From Acidilobaceae archaeon (lineage in GTDB: Archaea > Thermoproteota > Thermoprotei_A > Sulfolobales > Acidilobaceae), in assembly GCA_027013765.1 (NCBI GenBank), contig JALWGG010000265.1, positions 1-22,163 of the forward strand: a stretch of 22,163 bases of DNA, written 5' to 3'. The translations under genes were made by a program, and so were the position numbers. Below the pieces are notes generated by a model. It was not told where the DNA came from. It was given only the letters and a program-made list of their open reading frames with translations, and did no database searches. Position 1 is the first letter of the stretch. Each line of letters opens with the position of its first letter. This document shows, piece by piece, positions 7,293 through 13,966 of this stretch.

Positions 7293-7934
7293 ATGGAGAG
7301 GATAGCATGGATTAGGAACTATCTATCAAGTAGCCCATCAATAATAGGGGTATACGCGTCACTACTAGCTTTCAGGGCAGAATACGTATACGCCTTAAGG
7401 AGGGGTGGGCACAGTGTTGACAGGGAAACGCTGGTAAATGAGGTCCTAGATAGGCTAAAACTCACAATCCCAAAATTCACTGGCAGGGTAATTGAATCCC
7501 TTGAGGCTGCGAGGCAATTTACTGAGGACCTTGTAAGCGAGCTAGGCTCCACAGACAGTCTTGAGGAGGCTAAACTCATGCTGGAAGAGATCGAGGTTGA
7601 GTATATAAACGACTTCAATAAGCCGCTGGAGAAGTATGGCTTGAGGCTTGTGAGAAGCCTTGACGAGGATGAGGCCAGGTCTATCCTAAAGATCCTGGAA
7701 GCCATAGAGAAGAGGATAATCGTCAGGGAGATGACCGCTGCAGGCTCGGCAATAGTATATATACAGGGATTGAGTATAGGAGTCTCCGAGACGGGTAGAA
7801 TGGATACAGTCAGGTTCGAGGAAATGTTCTCATACATGATACTAGTGCTTACCGGGGAGAACGCCGTCATACCAGCATACTTCCTGTCAAAGGAGTTCAA
7901 AGGCCTGCTTGAAAGCAAGAGCAAGGGGCTATAG
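7293..7934 (+). CDS. Conserved-looking protein of unknown function, 213 residues
   Basis: I do not recognise this protein. It is soluble, with no signal peptide, no membrane segment and no cysteine. Most of it should be alpha-helical, with charged Glu/Lys/Arg-rich helices at about 45-135 and an alternating hydrophobic region at 140-165 (SAIVYIQGLSIG). It has the codon preference of its neighbours (AGG, ATA), and the frame is clearly the coding one; the 211-residue frame opposite is serine- and leucine-rich and implausible. It follows the threonyl-tRNA editing gene by 63 bases on the same strand, so a shared transcript is possible. Its TAG stop overlaps the stop of proC on the other strand inside the hexamer CTATAG. 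A link to translation quality control would be guesswork from position alone. Confidence 0.75.
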   Translation: MERIAWIRNYLSSSPSIIGVYASLLAFRAEYVYALRRGGHSVDRETLVNEVLDRLKLTIPKFTGRVIESLEAARQFTEDLVSELGSTDSLEEAKLMLEEIEVEYINDFNKPLEKYGLRLVRSLDEDEARSILKILEAIEKRIIVREMTAAGSAIVYIQGLSIGVSETGRMDTVRFEEMFSYMILVLTGENAVIPAYFLSKEFKGLLESKSKGL

Positions 7935-8771
7935 GTCGCGTAGAGCGTTATCAACCATCCTATCTATCTCCTCCCCAAGCTCCCTCCCCCTTTTTGATGA
8001 AGCCTCAACGATATCCATGAGCGCAGCCTTTATGCCGCGTGACTCCAGCACCTTGAGCCCATGTATAGTGGTTCCAGCAGGCGTTGTAACCTCGTCCCTA
8101 ACAACCGCAGGGTGCCTATCTATCCTTGATAAGAGCTCTGCAGTGGCCTTGATCGTGTCTAGGACGGCCTTGTATACAACATCCCGCGGCAGCCCCATGG
8201 AGACTGCCCCTAGCACAAGACCATCAATGATCTCAGCCAGATACGCTGGCCCACTACCGACGAGGCCCGTCCATGTGTCTATCCACTCCTCTGGGACCCA
8301 GTATACGGATCCCATCAGCCTGAACAGGCTCTCCACAATTGCCATGTCAGCCGCGTCATAGTCCCCGGATACAATGGCTGTTGTGCTCATCCTTATGACA
8401 GTGTTTATGTTAGGCATAGCCCTGAACACCCTAGACTCTGGCAGCCTACGCGCTATAGTATCCCGCTTTACTCCTGCAACAACTGATATAACGATTTTCC
8501 CGTTAGCATAACCATTTATCTCTTTTATAATCCTGGGTAAATGATAGGGCTTCACGCTTATGATTATAATATCGGCCAGGGATGCGGCCCTACTGTTATC
8601 CCTGAGGGCTAGCGCACCCAGCTCCTCGGCCCTAGAGAGAGTTTCATCCCTCCTACCGGTTGCTATAACCTGTTTCACGTTACCCGTAATGGCTTTTATG
8701 ATGGCTGTCCCGATCTTGCCGGCTCCGAGAATGGCTATACTATATTGTGAGAGGTCCTGGAATAGACACAC
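7929..8771 (-). CDS. proC: Pyrroline-5-carboxylate reductase
   Basis: It reduces 1-pyrroline-5-carboxylate to L-proline with NAD(P)H, the last step of proline synthesis. Seen: the N-terminal Rossmann fingerprint ILGAGKIGTAII (about residues 14-25), the NADP-side segment ATGRRDETL, and SVVAGV in the middle. The MPNINT motif is present, and the C-terminal family signature VTTPAGTTIHGLKVLE follows GSGPAYLAEIIDGL. Length 280 is normal. GTG 8771 is the only start codon at the right place before the Rossmann motif; codons upstream in frame give no better start. It stands alone: the flanking genes belong to other pathways, and no proA or proB is present. It converges with the 213-residue gene, the stops overlapping by six bases. 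Confidence 0.95.
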   Translation of the reverse strand: MCLFQDLSQYSIAILGAGKIGTAIIKAITGNVKQVIATGRRDETLSRAEELGALALRDNSRAASLADIIIISVKPYHLPRIIKEINGYANGKIVISVVAGVKRDTIARRLPESRVFRAMPNINTVIRMSTTAIVSGDYDAADMAIVESLFRLMGSVYWVPEEWIDTWTGLVGSGPAYLAEIIDGLVLGAVSMGLPRDVVYKAVLDTIKATAELLSRIDRHPAVVRDEVTTPAGTTIHGLKVLESRGIKAALMDIVEASSKRGRELGEEIDRMVDNALRDL

Positions 8772-8805
8772 CCCAACACCCGGGCATGTAGCCGGGTAGG
8801 CTCGG

Positions 8806-8814
8806 CTATAAAAC
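8806..8814 (-). promoter_or_regulatory. proC: TATA box for proC
   Basis: The coding strand reads GTTTTATAG, centred about 39 bases before the GTG start, predicting a leader of about 12 bases. The 75-base gap to the next minus-strand gene is otherwise A/T-rich (8820-8850) and could also serve as the terminator of that gene. Confidence 0.4.
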
Positions 8815-8846
8815 GATACGCTTCTAATATATTAAATTATATGATT

Positions 8847-9278
8847 TTATATCGATATGGATGGACCGGGGGGCCGCCTTTCCTCCCTCTCCCTAGCCAA
8901 GTCCTTTAGCTGGGCTATTATCGGGTTCACCTGCCCCCTCTTGAATGAGTCATCTATTATATTCCTAACCTGGCTTGTGTGGCGTATATCTAGTTCGAGT
9001 AGCTTTTCCAGGATCTCCATGGTAGTGGTCCATACGTCTAGAAGCACTTCTCTAGGTATGTTTGAAGATATAAATGGATCCTGAAGCCAGTCGTCAAATG
9101 CTTTCAATGTTTTTATCATGTGATTGAATGCTATCCTTGTATGGATTATTATATCCAGCCTGTCCGAGCCCCTAACCTTCTCGTCTATATTCTTGAAGTT
9201 CTCAAGTACAACCTTCTGTAGCTGAACCCACCTGTCCAGGCTTGCCAGGAACTCTGAGATGTTAGATTGCGACACCAT
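8847..9278 (-). CDS. Small helical archaeal protein, resembling DUF2153
   Basis: A 143-residue, cysteine-free protein predicted to be almost entirely alpha-helical (likely a helical bundle), with a proline-rich tail (RRPPGPSISI). The overall look, with repeated amphipathic helices and an RIAFNHMIKTLKAFDDWL segment, reminds me of the archaeal DUF2153 family. I hold that name loosely, as I cannot search. No catalytic motif is visible. The ATG start at 9278 is well supported: GGTGG lies four bases upstream on the coding strand and a clear TATAAAAG lies 35 bases further up. It is downstream of the Trm112-like gene but has its own promoter. Confidence 0.75.
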   Translation of the reverse strand: MVSQSNISEFLASLDRWVQLQKVVLENFKNIDEKVRGSDRLDIIIHTRIAFNHMIKTLKAFDDWLQDPFISSNIPREVLLDVWTTTMEILEKLLELDIRHTSQVRNIIDDSFKRGQVNPIIAQLKDLAREREERRPPGPSISI

Positions 9279-9312
9279 TCAACCACCACACTCTTACTTA
9301 GAGCTTTCCAGT

Positions 9313-9320
9313 CTTTTATA
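9313..9320 (-). promoter_or_regulatory. TATA box for the DUF2153-like gene
   Basis: TATAAAAG on the minus strand, about 39 bases before ATG 9278, is the cleanest TATA box in the window. The predicted leader of about 13 bases holds the GGTGG ribosome-binding site. Confidence 0.6.
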
Positions 9321-9378
9321 GCTAGGGTTTAGACCTGTTTGCCATTAGAGGTCCTAGGGAGCACTTGGCTATGATGGT

Positions 9379-9768
9379 CTACTGTTTAACGGGTAGGGGA
9401 GGCTTCTTCATGAGGAGGCGGACCTCTACTGGGATCTTGTCAAGGTTCTTCTCAAGGAACTCTCTATCCTCTTTCTCCCTACGGAATTTATCGTCTATGA
9501 GGATTGGGATTCCATCTGTTATGGGATACCACCTCCCGCAATTAGTACAGATCAGGACTCCCTCGACTATGTCACGCTTAACGCACTTCCTACACTCCTC
9601 TATGGGTACTTGATCTGCGGGTTTCCTATGCAATCCACACCAGGTACTGCATCTTACCTTCTCAACATCAACATCGACCTCGCTAGCATCCTCTTTTATG
9701 ACATAGTAGGTCCTTAGAGGCGATTTGCATTCGGGGCATGCAAGCAACTCTATGAAATAATACCTCAA
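9379..9768 (-). CDS. Trm112-like zinc protein with an added cysteine cluster
   Basis: A member of the Trm112 / Trm112p family, small zinc proteins that bind and activate several SAM methyltransferases acting on tRNA, rRNA or release factor. Seen: IELLACPEC at the N-terminus (Cys11, Cys14) and CTNCGRWYPITDGIPIL (Cys74, Cys77), which form the usual zinc site. The 60 residues between contain four more cysteines (Cys40, Cys44, Cys59, Cys62) that may bind a second metal. Start choice: a GTG at 9786 allows six more residues but has no ribosome-binding site. TTG 9768 has AGGTGG six bases upstream and forms a TTGA overlap with the stop of the upstream mutase gene, so I prefer it. The overlap means translational coupling. 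Partner methyltransferases are not known; TrmI and an aKMT-like enzyme lie some 10 kb away. Confidence 0.85.
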   Translation of the reverse strand: MRYYFIELLACPECKSPLRTYYVIKEDASEVDVDVEKVRCSTWCGLHRKPADQVPIEECRKCVKRDIVEGVLICTNCGRWYPITDGIPILIDDKFRREKEDREFLEKNLDKIPVEVRLLMKKPPLPVKQ

Positions 9769-11144
9769 CCCTGGCCACCTATACACTTACTTAATACACT
9801 CTTTACCTCGCCTAGTAGCTTCTCAGCCTCACCCTTGGTTCTAGCCTCAAGCATTATCCTCAGCACAGGCTCTGTACCGCTAGGCCTAACCAAGATCCAG
9901 AACCCTTCTCCAAACACCTTTACTCCATCGATGGTGACCTGTCTGAGGCTGGAGAAGTGCTCCTTAACCGCTTCAACCCCGCATAAGGCCTGTTCTCTAG
10001 AGGCCTTCACCTTCGTCTTTATAGTATAATAGCTTGGGAGGCGGGATAGGTGTCTTGAAAGCTCCATCCCGGTATCAGCTATCAGGTAAGCTATTAGTGC
10101 CGCGGTCATGGCCCCGTCCCTGACGACCTGGTGGGGGGTATGCATGTAGCCTCCATTCTCTTCGAATCCTGATACTGCTCCTCCATCCCTCTGGATCATC
10201 CTGGAGATCACGACGCTCCCAACAGGGGTCCATATAACGCGGATGCCCATGGGCTCCAGATACTCCTCTACAAGGGTACTGCTACTGACCCCAGTATACG
10301 TTCTAGGCGGGAGCCCCTTAAACTTACTATACACGAACCCAGTCAACACGGCCCCGACCCTATCTCCCCAGTAGCCTACCCCATTGTCATCGATAATTAT
10401 GGCCCTATCTGCATCCCCATCGTGCCCTACGCCGAAATCGGCATTAGAGGCTTTAACCAGGGTTGATGCAAGCGTGAGGTTGTGCGGCGTCGGCTCGGGC
10501 TCTCTACCGGGGAATAGCGGGTCAAGGTTGCAGTTCAGGGTATGCACCTTGACTCCTAACTCCCTTAATACGCGTGGGGTGACTAGGGATCCAACACTAT
10601 TCCCGCAATCTACAACTGCTCGGAGCCCAGCCCTCCTTATTGTATCCTCATCAACCTGCGATTTTACTGCATCAACGTATACATCTATTATGTTGGGTGC
10701 ACTTTTTTCTTCATTTACAAATGACCTCCACTCCAGTGGGGAGTGGGATCCTTTAAAATAGTACTCCTCAATCACCGCCTCATCCTCGCGAGGCACCTCG
10801 CCGCCGTCCGCTCCAATAACCTTTATTCCATTATACTCATGCGGGTTATGCCTGGCAGTAATCATGACACCTCCATCAAAGTACTCTTTAACGCCGTACT
10901 GGAGCGCAGGTGTGGGGAGTAGCCCTGCATAGTAAACTTTCACACCCTCAGACTGGAGACCTGCTGAAACGGCTTTCACAAGCATATCGCCTCCTGACCT
11001 CACATCTCTGCCAAGGAGGATCCTGGCACCCTTGCCGAAGTATGCTCCGATTGCTCTACCAAGCCTGAGTGCTAGTTCTGGAGTGAGGTCCTGGCCAACG
11101 ACTCCCCTCACACCATCGGTACCGAATAACCTACCCACGATCAT
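9765..11144 (-). CDS. Phosphohexomutase family protein (GlmM/PMM type) lacking the catalytic serine
   Basis: A full-length (459 residues) alpha-D-phosphohexomutase, close to archaeal phosphoglucosamine or phosphomannomutases; these isomerise hexose-1- and 6-phosphates through a phosphoserine. Seen: FGTDGVRG at the N-terminus, the metal loop DGDADR (242-247), the sugar loop FEENGG (327-332) and the phosphate-binding loop RPSGTEP (420-426). The active-site loop reads TARHNP: residue 98 is Arg (AGG at 10853-10851 on the minus strand) where the family has the phosphoserine, TASHNP. With AGC it would be normal, so either the protein is catalytically altered or one base is wrong. All other motifs are intact. 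ATG 11144 is preceded by GGTG and a TATA box. Its stop overlaps the Trm112-like start. Which sugar it uses cannot be told. Confidence 0.9.
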   Translation of the reverse strand: MIVGRLFGTDGVRGVVGQDLTPELALRLGRAIGAYFGKGARILLGRDVRSGGDMLVKAVSAGLQSEGVKVYYAGLLPTPALQYGVKEYFDGGVMITARHNPHEYNGIKVIGADGGEVPREDEAVIEEYYFKGSHSPLEWRSFVNEEKSAPNIIDVYVDAVKSQVDEDTIRRAGLRAVVDCGNSVGSLVTPRVLRELGVKVHTLNCNLDPLFPGREPEPTPHNLTLASTLVKASNADFGVGHDGDADRAIIIDDNGVGYWGDRVGAVLTGFVYSKFKGLPPRTYTGVSSSTLVEEYLEPMGIRVIWTPVGSVVISRMIQRDGGAVSGFEENGGYMHTPHQVVRDGAMTAALIAYLIADTGMELSRHLSRLPSYYTIKTKVKASREQALCGVEAVKEHFSSLRQVTIDGVKVFGEGFWILVRPSGTEPVLRIMLEARTKGEAEKLLGEVKSVLSKCIGGQG

Positions 11145-11170
11145 GCACCAGTAATCATTGTTTAGCCAGT

Positions 11171-11180
11171 ATATTAATAA
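11171..11180 (-). promoter_or_regulatory. TATA box for the mutase - trm112 operon
   Basis: TTATTAATAT on the minus strand, centred about 32 bases before ATG 11144, predicts a leader of only about six bases. It sits in the 53-base gap after the eIF2B-like gene, so that gene and the mutase are probably separate transcripts, with possible readthrough. Confidence 0.45.
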
Positions 11181-11197
11181 TCATATCGTGAAGGTGC

Positions 11198-12115
11198 TTA
11201 AACCTCTAAAATACGTTTTATTGTAGCTACTGTATCGGCAACCCTGGCTTTAGCTGCATCAATTATGCTTTCCCCCGAATCCATTTTAAGGACACCGATA
11301 TTAGTCACTACATAGTCTAGAATGTCGGGGCTTACATGCTCATAAGCGTTGAACCTAAGCCTTCTACGCTCCTTACCGATCCTGCGCTCAAGCAATACTC
11401 TACTAGGCTTCAAAGCACCTTTCGGCGGGGTGCATGGGGCTAGGGGTATAGTTATGCCGACGGTCTTAACTCCGGCCCATCTAGCTGTATACCCCAATAG
11501 CACGCCTCCACTATCTGTTGTCAGCCATCCCTTACCCGAGATCCCATAGACTGGTATGATGGCAACATCTACCCTCTTCAAAACCCAATACACATAATCA
11601 TCTGGTATATGATATGAGTCCATGCCAGCCTTTCTAAGCTCGCTAGCTAACTTCTTCCCAGGATTAAGGGGGTATCCCTCCAACGCGTAGACTACCTTGA
11701 TCTTAGACCGGCTGTATAATAGCGAGTTTATGAGGGATGAGTTGTAGCCAGTTACCGCTATACTACTGTCATTGCTAAGATGTTGTAGGAAATATGCTTG
11801 AACAGAGCTATCCTCTGCACTATGCATCTCAAGTAGCATCCTATATATTAAAGGAGACTTCTCCCTAATCATGCTAATCTTAGATTCACTAGCAGCCCTT
11901 AGCATGTGGTATAGGAGGCACAACCCTCCTATAAATGTGAACTTGGATAGGTCATCCATCACCTTTAGCAGGAACGAGTCACTAAGTTTAGAGGAGTTCT
12001 TGTAAAGTGTCTCCGCTAGCGTTAGTGGTATCATAGAGGGGTCTTGGGTTAGTGCTGACTCTATCACCTCCTCAATCTCCCTCTTAGCCTTGGATCCTGG
12101 GAAGATCGATATCAT
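11198..12115 (-). CDS. Divergent eIF2B-alpha / MtnA-like (IF2B family) protein
   Basis: The C-terminal half resembles the IF2B fold shared by eIF2B regulatory subunits, methylthioribose-1-phosphate isomerase and ribose-1,5-bisphosphate isomerase. Seen: an all-helical N-terminal half (1-115), then a Rossmann-like part with TGYNSSLINSLL (122-133), VVYALEGYPLNPGKKLASEL (141-160, matching the family's ESRP..G..LA..L pattern) and VDVAIIPVYGISGKGWLTT (182-200). Where family isomerases have GAD followed by an NK-x-GT segment, this protein has PVYG and DSGG, so the catalytic Asp is missing. It may be a non-catalytic or ligand-sensing relative. The 305-residue length fits. The ATG at 12115 has only a weak AAGGG upstream. 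It sits upstream of the mutase on the same strand. The family call is moderate; the function is unknown. Confidence 0.65.
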   Translation of the reverse strand: MISIFPGSKAKREIEEVIESALTQDPSMIPLTLAETLYKNSSKLSDSFLLKVMDDLSKFTFIGGLCLLYHMLRAASESKISMIREKSPLIYRMLLEMHSAEDSSVQAYFLQHLSNDSSIAVTGYNSSLINSLLYSRSKIKVVYALEGYPLNPGKKLASELRKAGMDSYHIPDDYVYWVLKRVDVAIIPVYGISGKGWLTTDSGGVLLGYTARWAGVKTVGITIPLAPCTPPKGALKPSRVLLERRIGKERRRLRFNAYEHVSPDILDYVVTNIGVLKMDSGESIIDAAKARVADTVATIKRILEV

Positions 12116-12170
12116 CCCTTAAACACCGTTACATGAAGATATTCCTGGTACTGGGTGGTTTGGGCCAGCC

Positions 12171-12180
12171 TATTATAATT
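12171..12180 (+). promoter_or_regulatory. TATA box for the rnhB-trm10-UPF0282 operon
   Basis: TATTATAATT in the 126-base gap between the eIF2B-like gene (minus) and rnhB (plus). It predicts a transcription start near 12201 and a leader of about 40 bases, which carries AGGTGG at 12226-12231. The rest of this divergent gap shows no gene. Confidence 0.45.
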
Positions 12181-12241
12181 TCATAGTGTATAGGATATTT
12201 CCCCTAATGAGTATACAAGTATAGTAGGTGGCTAAACACTA

Positions 12242-12904
12242 ATGTGTGGAGGAGGAAGATACGTTGTAGGCTTCGACGAGGCTGGCAGGGGTAGCCTAGT
12301 AGGAGAGATGGTAGTTGCAGGTTACGCCATTGAGGGTAACAGGGTATCCATGCTCGAAGATATGGGTGTTAGGGATAGTAAAGAGTTATCACCCTCCAGG
12401 AGGAGGGAGCTCTATAAGAGGTTAACCAGTATAGGGGTTTTCCAGGTGTACCCAGTCAAGCCCGGGGCAATCGATAGGAGGAACCTTACCACATTAACCG
12501 AGGAGGCGATTGCCGAAATACTATCCAGGCTCGTTAGGAGAGGTATATGCATAGACAGGGTCACTATAGACAGGTATGGGGCTCCAAGGAGGTTATACAG
12601 CCTCCTGTCCAGGATAAATTATAAGGGGGAGGTCCTCATAGAGGAAAAGGCAGACTCGAAGTATCTTGAGGTTGCGGCTGCAAGCATAATAGCCAAGCAT
12701 GTGAGGGATGAGAGGATTAGGGTGCTCAGGGAACTATACGGTCTTGAGGGGAGCGGCTATCCAAGCGATCCCAGGACGGTTAAGTGGGTCATGGATGCAT
12801 TATCCAGAGGCGAGAAACCACCCATAGTCAGGTATTCGTGGGGAACGCTAGAGGGGACAGGGTTTAGGGTGTCGAAGAGGAGGACTCTTGAGGACTTCAT
12901 GTAG
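12242..12904 (+). CDS. rnhB: Ribonuclease HII
   Basis: It cuts RNA in RNA-DNA hybrids, including single ribonucleotides and primer remnants in DNA. Seen: the family start motif GFDEAGRG with catalytic Asp12 and Glu13, the third acidic residue in TIDRYGAP (Asp110), and the fourth in EKADSKY (Asp138), followed by VAAASIIAK. The 220-residue length is standard for archaea. ATG 12242 has AGGTGG ten bases upstream and lies just before the first motif. It is the first gene of an operon: trm10 begins directly after its stop codon. The pairing with a tRNA methyltransferase is positional and does not by itself imply joint function. Confidence 0.96.
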   Translation: MCGGGRYVVGFDEAGRGSLVGEMVVAGYAIEGNRVSMLEDMGVRDSKELSPSRRRELYKRLTSIGVFQVYPVKPGAIDRRNLTTLTEEAIAEILSRLVRRGICIDRVTIDRYGAPRRLYSLLSRINYKGEVLIEEKADSKYLEVAAASIIAKHVRDERIRVLRELYGLEGSGYPSDPRTVKWVMDALSRGEKPPIVRYSWGTLEGTGFRVSKRRTLEDFM

Positions 12905-13966
12905 GTGGTGGTGTTGAAGAGGGAGTTTATAGAAGTCCCGGGCAATGCATTGCTAGAGCTACTGTATAGAAACTCGGTATTCAAGCTGGGCTCCACCGTC
13001 TGGCTGTCTAGGAAGAAGCTGGCTGGCCTGGGATTCCAGTATATAGCGGTAGAGGCACTTGTAAGGGAGCACGTTATCGCGGAGGATCCAACTGTCAGGG
13101 GCGGGGAGGTATACAATACAATATACCGCGATAGACTATTCTCAATATTCTACCCGCCAGGGGATCACCTGGCAGACGCTTCGTTAACACCGAAGCCCGA
13201 TGGGAGGAAGGTACTGGTGTCATGGATGGATCTCCAGGACATGCTGCCAAATCCGCCCTTACCAGTGTTCGTCATAGATCTTAGCCTGAAGTTCATCCAC
13301 ACAGAGGAGGAGGCTACAAAGTTAAAGGTGCAGATCGCCATGTCACTATCAGTAATTAGAGAGTACCTATGGGACGCCCACCTAGCCCTTACAGGGGTTG
13401 AATCAGGATCCACGGAATGGATAAGCGATATGGTGGGTTACAATAAGATGACTGTGACCCAGAATAAGCCGAGCGAACTGCTCTGGGGCCTGGATGCTGA
13501 TAAAGTGATAATCCTCAGACCTGACGCCCCCCAGCCACTATCAAGGGACGACGTCCTGGAGGCTGACGGATTCCTTATAGGAGGAATAGTTGACAAGATC
13601 CCGAGACCAGGCTTAAGCAGGATGTTGGACAACCTAGTCCCCTGGGGGATGCCGCGCAGGCTAGAGTTGAGGGGATCAGTTATAGGGGTCCCCGAGAGGA
13701 TAAACAGGATAATAGAGATCCTGTTAAAGTCTAGATATATGTATAATGGAGATATTGAGAAAGCAATAGTATCTACAATGACTAGGAAAGATGTAGTATC
13801 AAGGGCATATGTAGAAATCGCCAGGAGGGCGGCTAGGAGGGGCTCAGTATCCTGGGACCTATATAGAGAGCTTAAGGCCTGGCTTCCAATAAGGAAGAAA
13901 GACTTCCTGGAGGCCGCTAAGAAGGCTAAAGTAGAGATAGTGGGGGTCGAGCCCATTGAGGATTAA
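12905..13966 (+). CDS. trm10: tRNA (m1A9/m1G9) methyltransferase, Trm10 family (SPOUT)
   Basis: Archaeal Trm10 methylates N1 of the purine at tRNA position 9; Sulfolobus enzymes make m1A9 and Thermococcus enzymes act on A and G. Seen: FVIDLSLKFIHTEEEATKLK (about residues 120-139), a predicted SPOUT strand-helix pair, then VIILRPDAPQPL and the cofactor-knot segment DGFLIGGIVDKIPRPGLS (about 221-238). VIGVPERINRI, with its family-specific ending, closes the fold. The N-terminal 110 residues and the basic C-terminal tail resemble archaeal Trm10 (353 residues in all). Start: three GTG codons in a row (12905, 12908, 12911) and TTG 12914 are possible. GGTGG at 12904-12908 favours TTG 12914, so the true protein may be three residues shorter. 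It directly follows rnhB with no gap and overlaps the next gene by 11 bases. Confidence 0.9.
   Translation: MVVLKREFIEVPGNALLELLYRNSVFKLGSTVWLSRKKLAGLGFQYIAVEALVREHVIAEDPTVRGGEVYNTIYRDRLFSIFYPPGDHLADASLTPKPDGRKVLVSWMDLQDMLPNPPLPVFVIDLSLKFIHTEEEATKLKVQIAMSLSVIREYLWDAHLALTGVESGSTEWISDMVGYNKMTVTQNKPSELLWGLDADKVIILRPDAPQPLSRDDVLEADGFLIGGIVDKIPRPGLSRMLDNLVPWGMPRRLELRGSVIGVPERINRIIEILLKSRYMYNGDIEKAIVSTMTRKDVVSRAYVEIARRAARRGSVSWDLYRELKAWLPIRKKDFLEAAKKAKVEIVGVEPIED

Noticed and set aside
7319..7954. Open frame of 211 codons on the minus strand opposite the 213-residue protein
   Set aside because: Its translation is dominated by Ser, Leu and Ile with no recognisable motif, as expected for the antisense of an AGG/ATA-rich gene. 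The plus frame has the charged, helical composition of the neighbouring genes, and proC already ends at this spot.
7909..8361. Open frame of 150 codons on the plus strand opposite proC
   Set aside because: It lies within proC, which has intact NADP-binding and signature motifs, and its translation is a low-complexity Ser/Thr-rich shadow.
9361..9400. ATGATGG near 9372 as a possible C box of a C/D guide RNA
   Set aside because: No CTGA D box or second C'/D' pair lies at a suitable distance, and most of the stretch is the 3' end of the Trm112-like gene.
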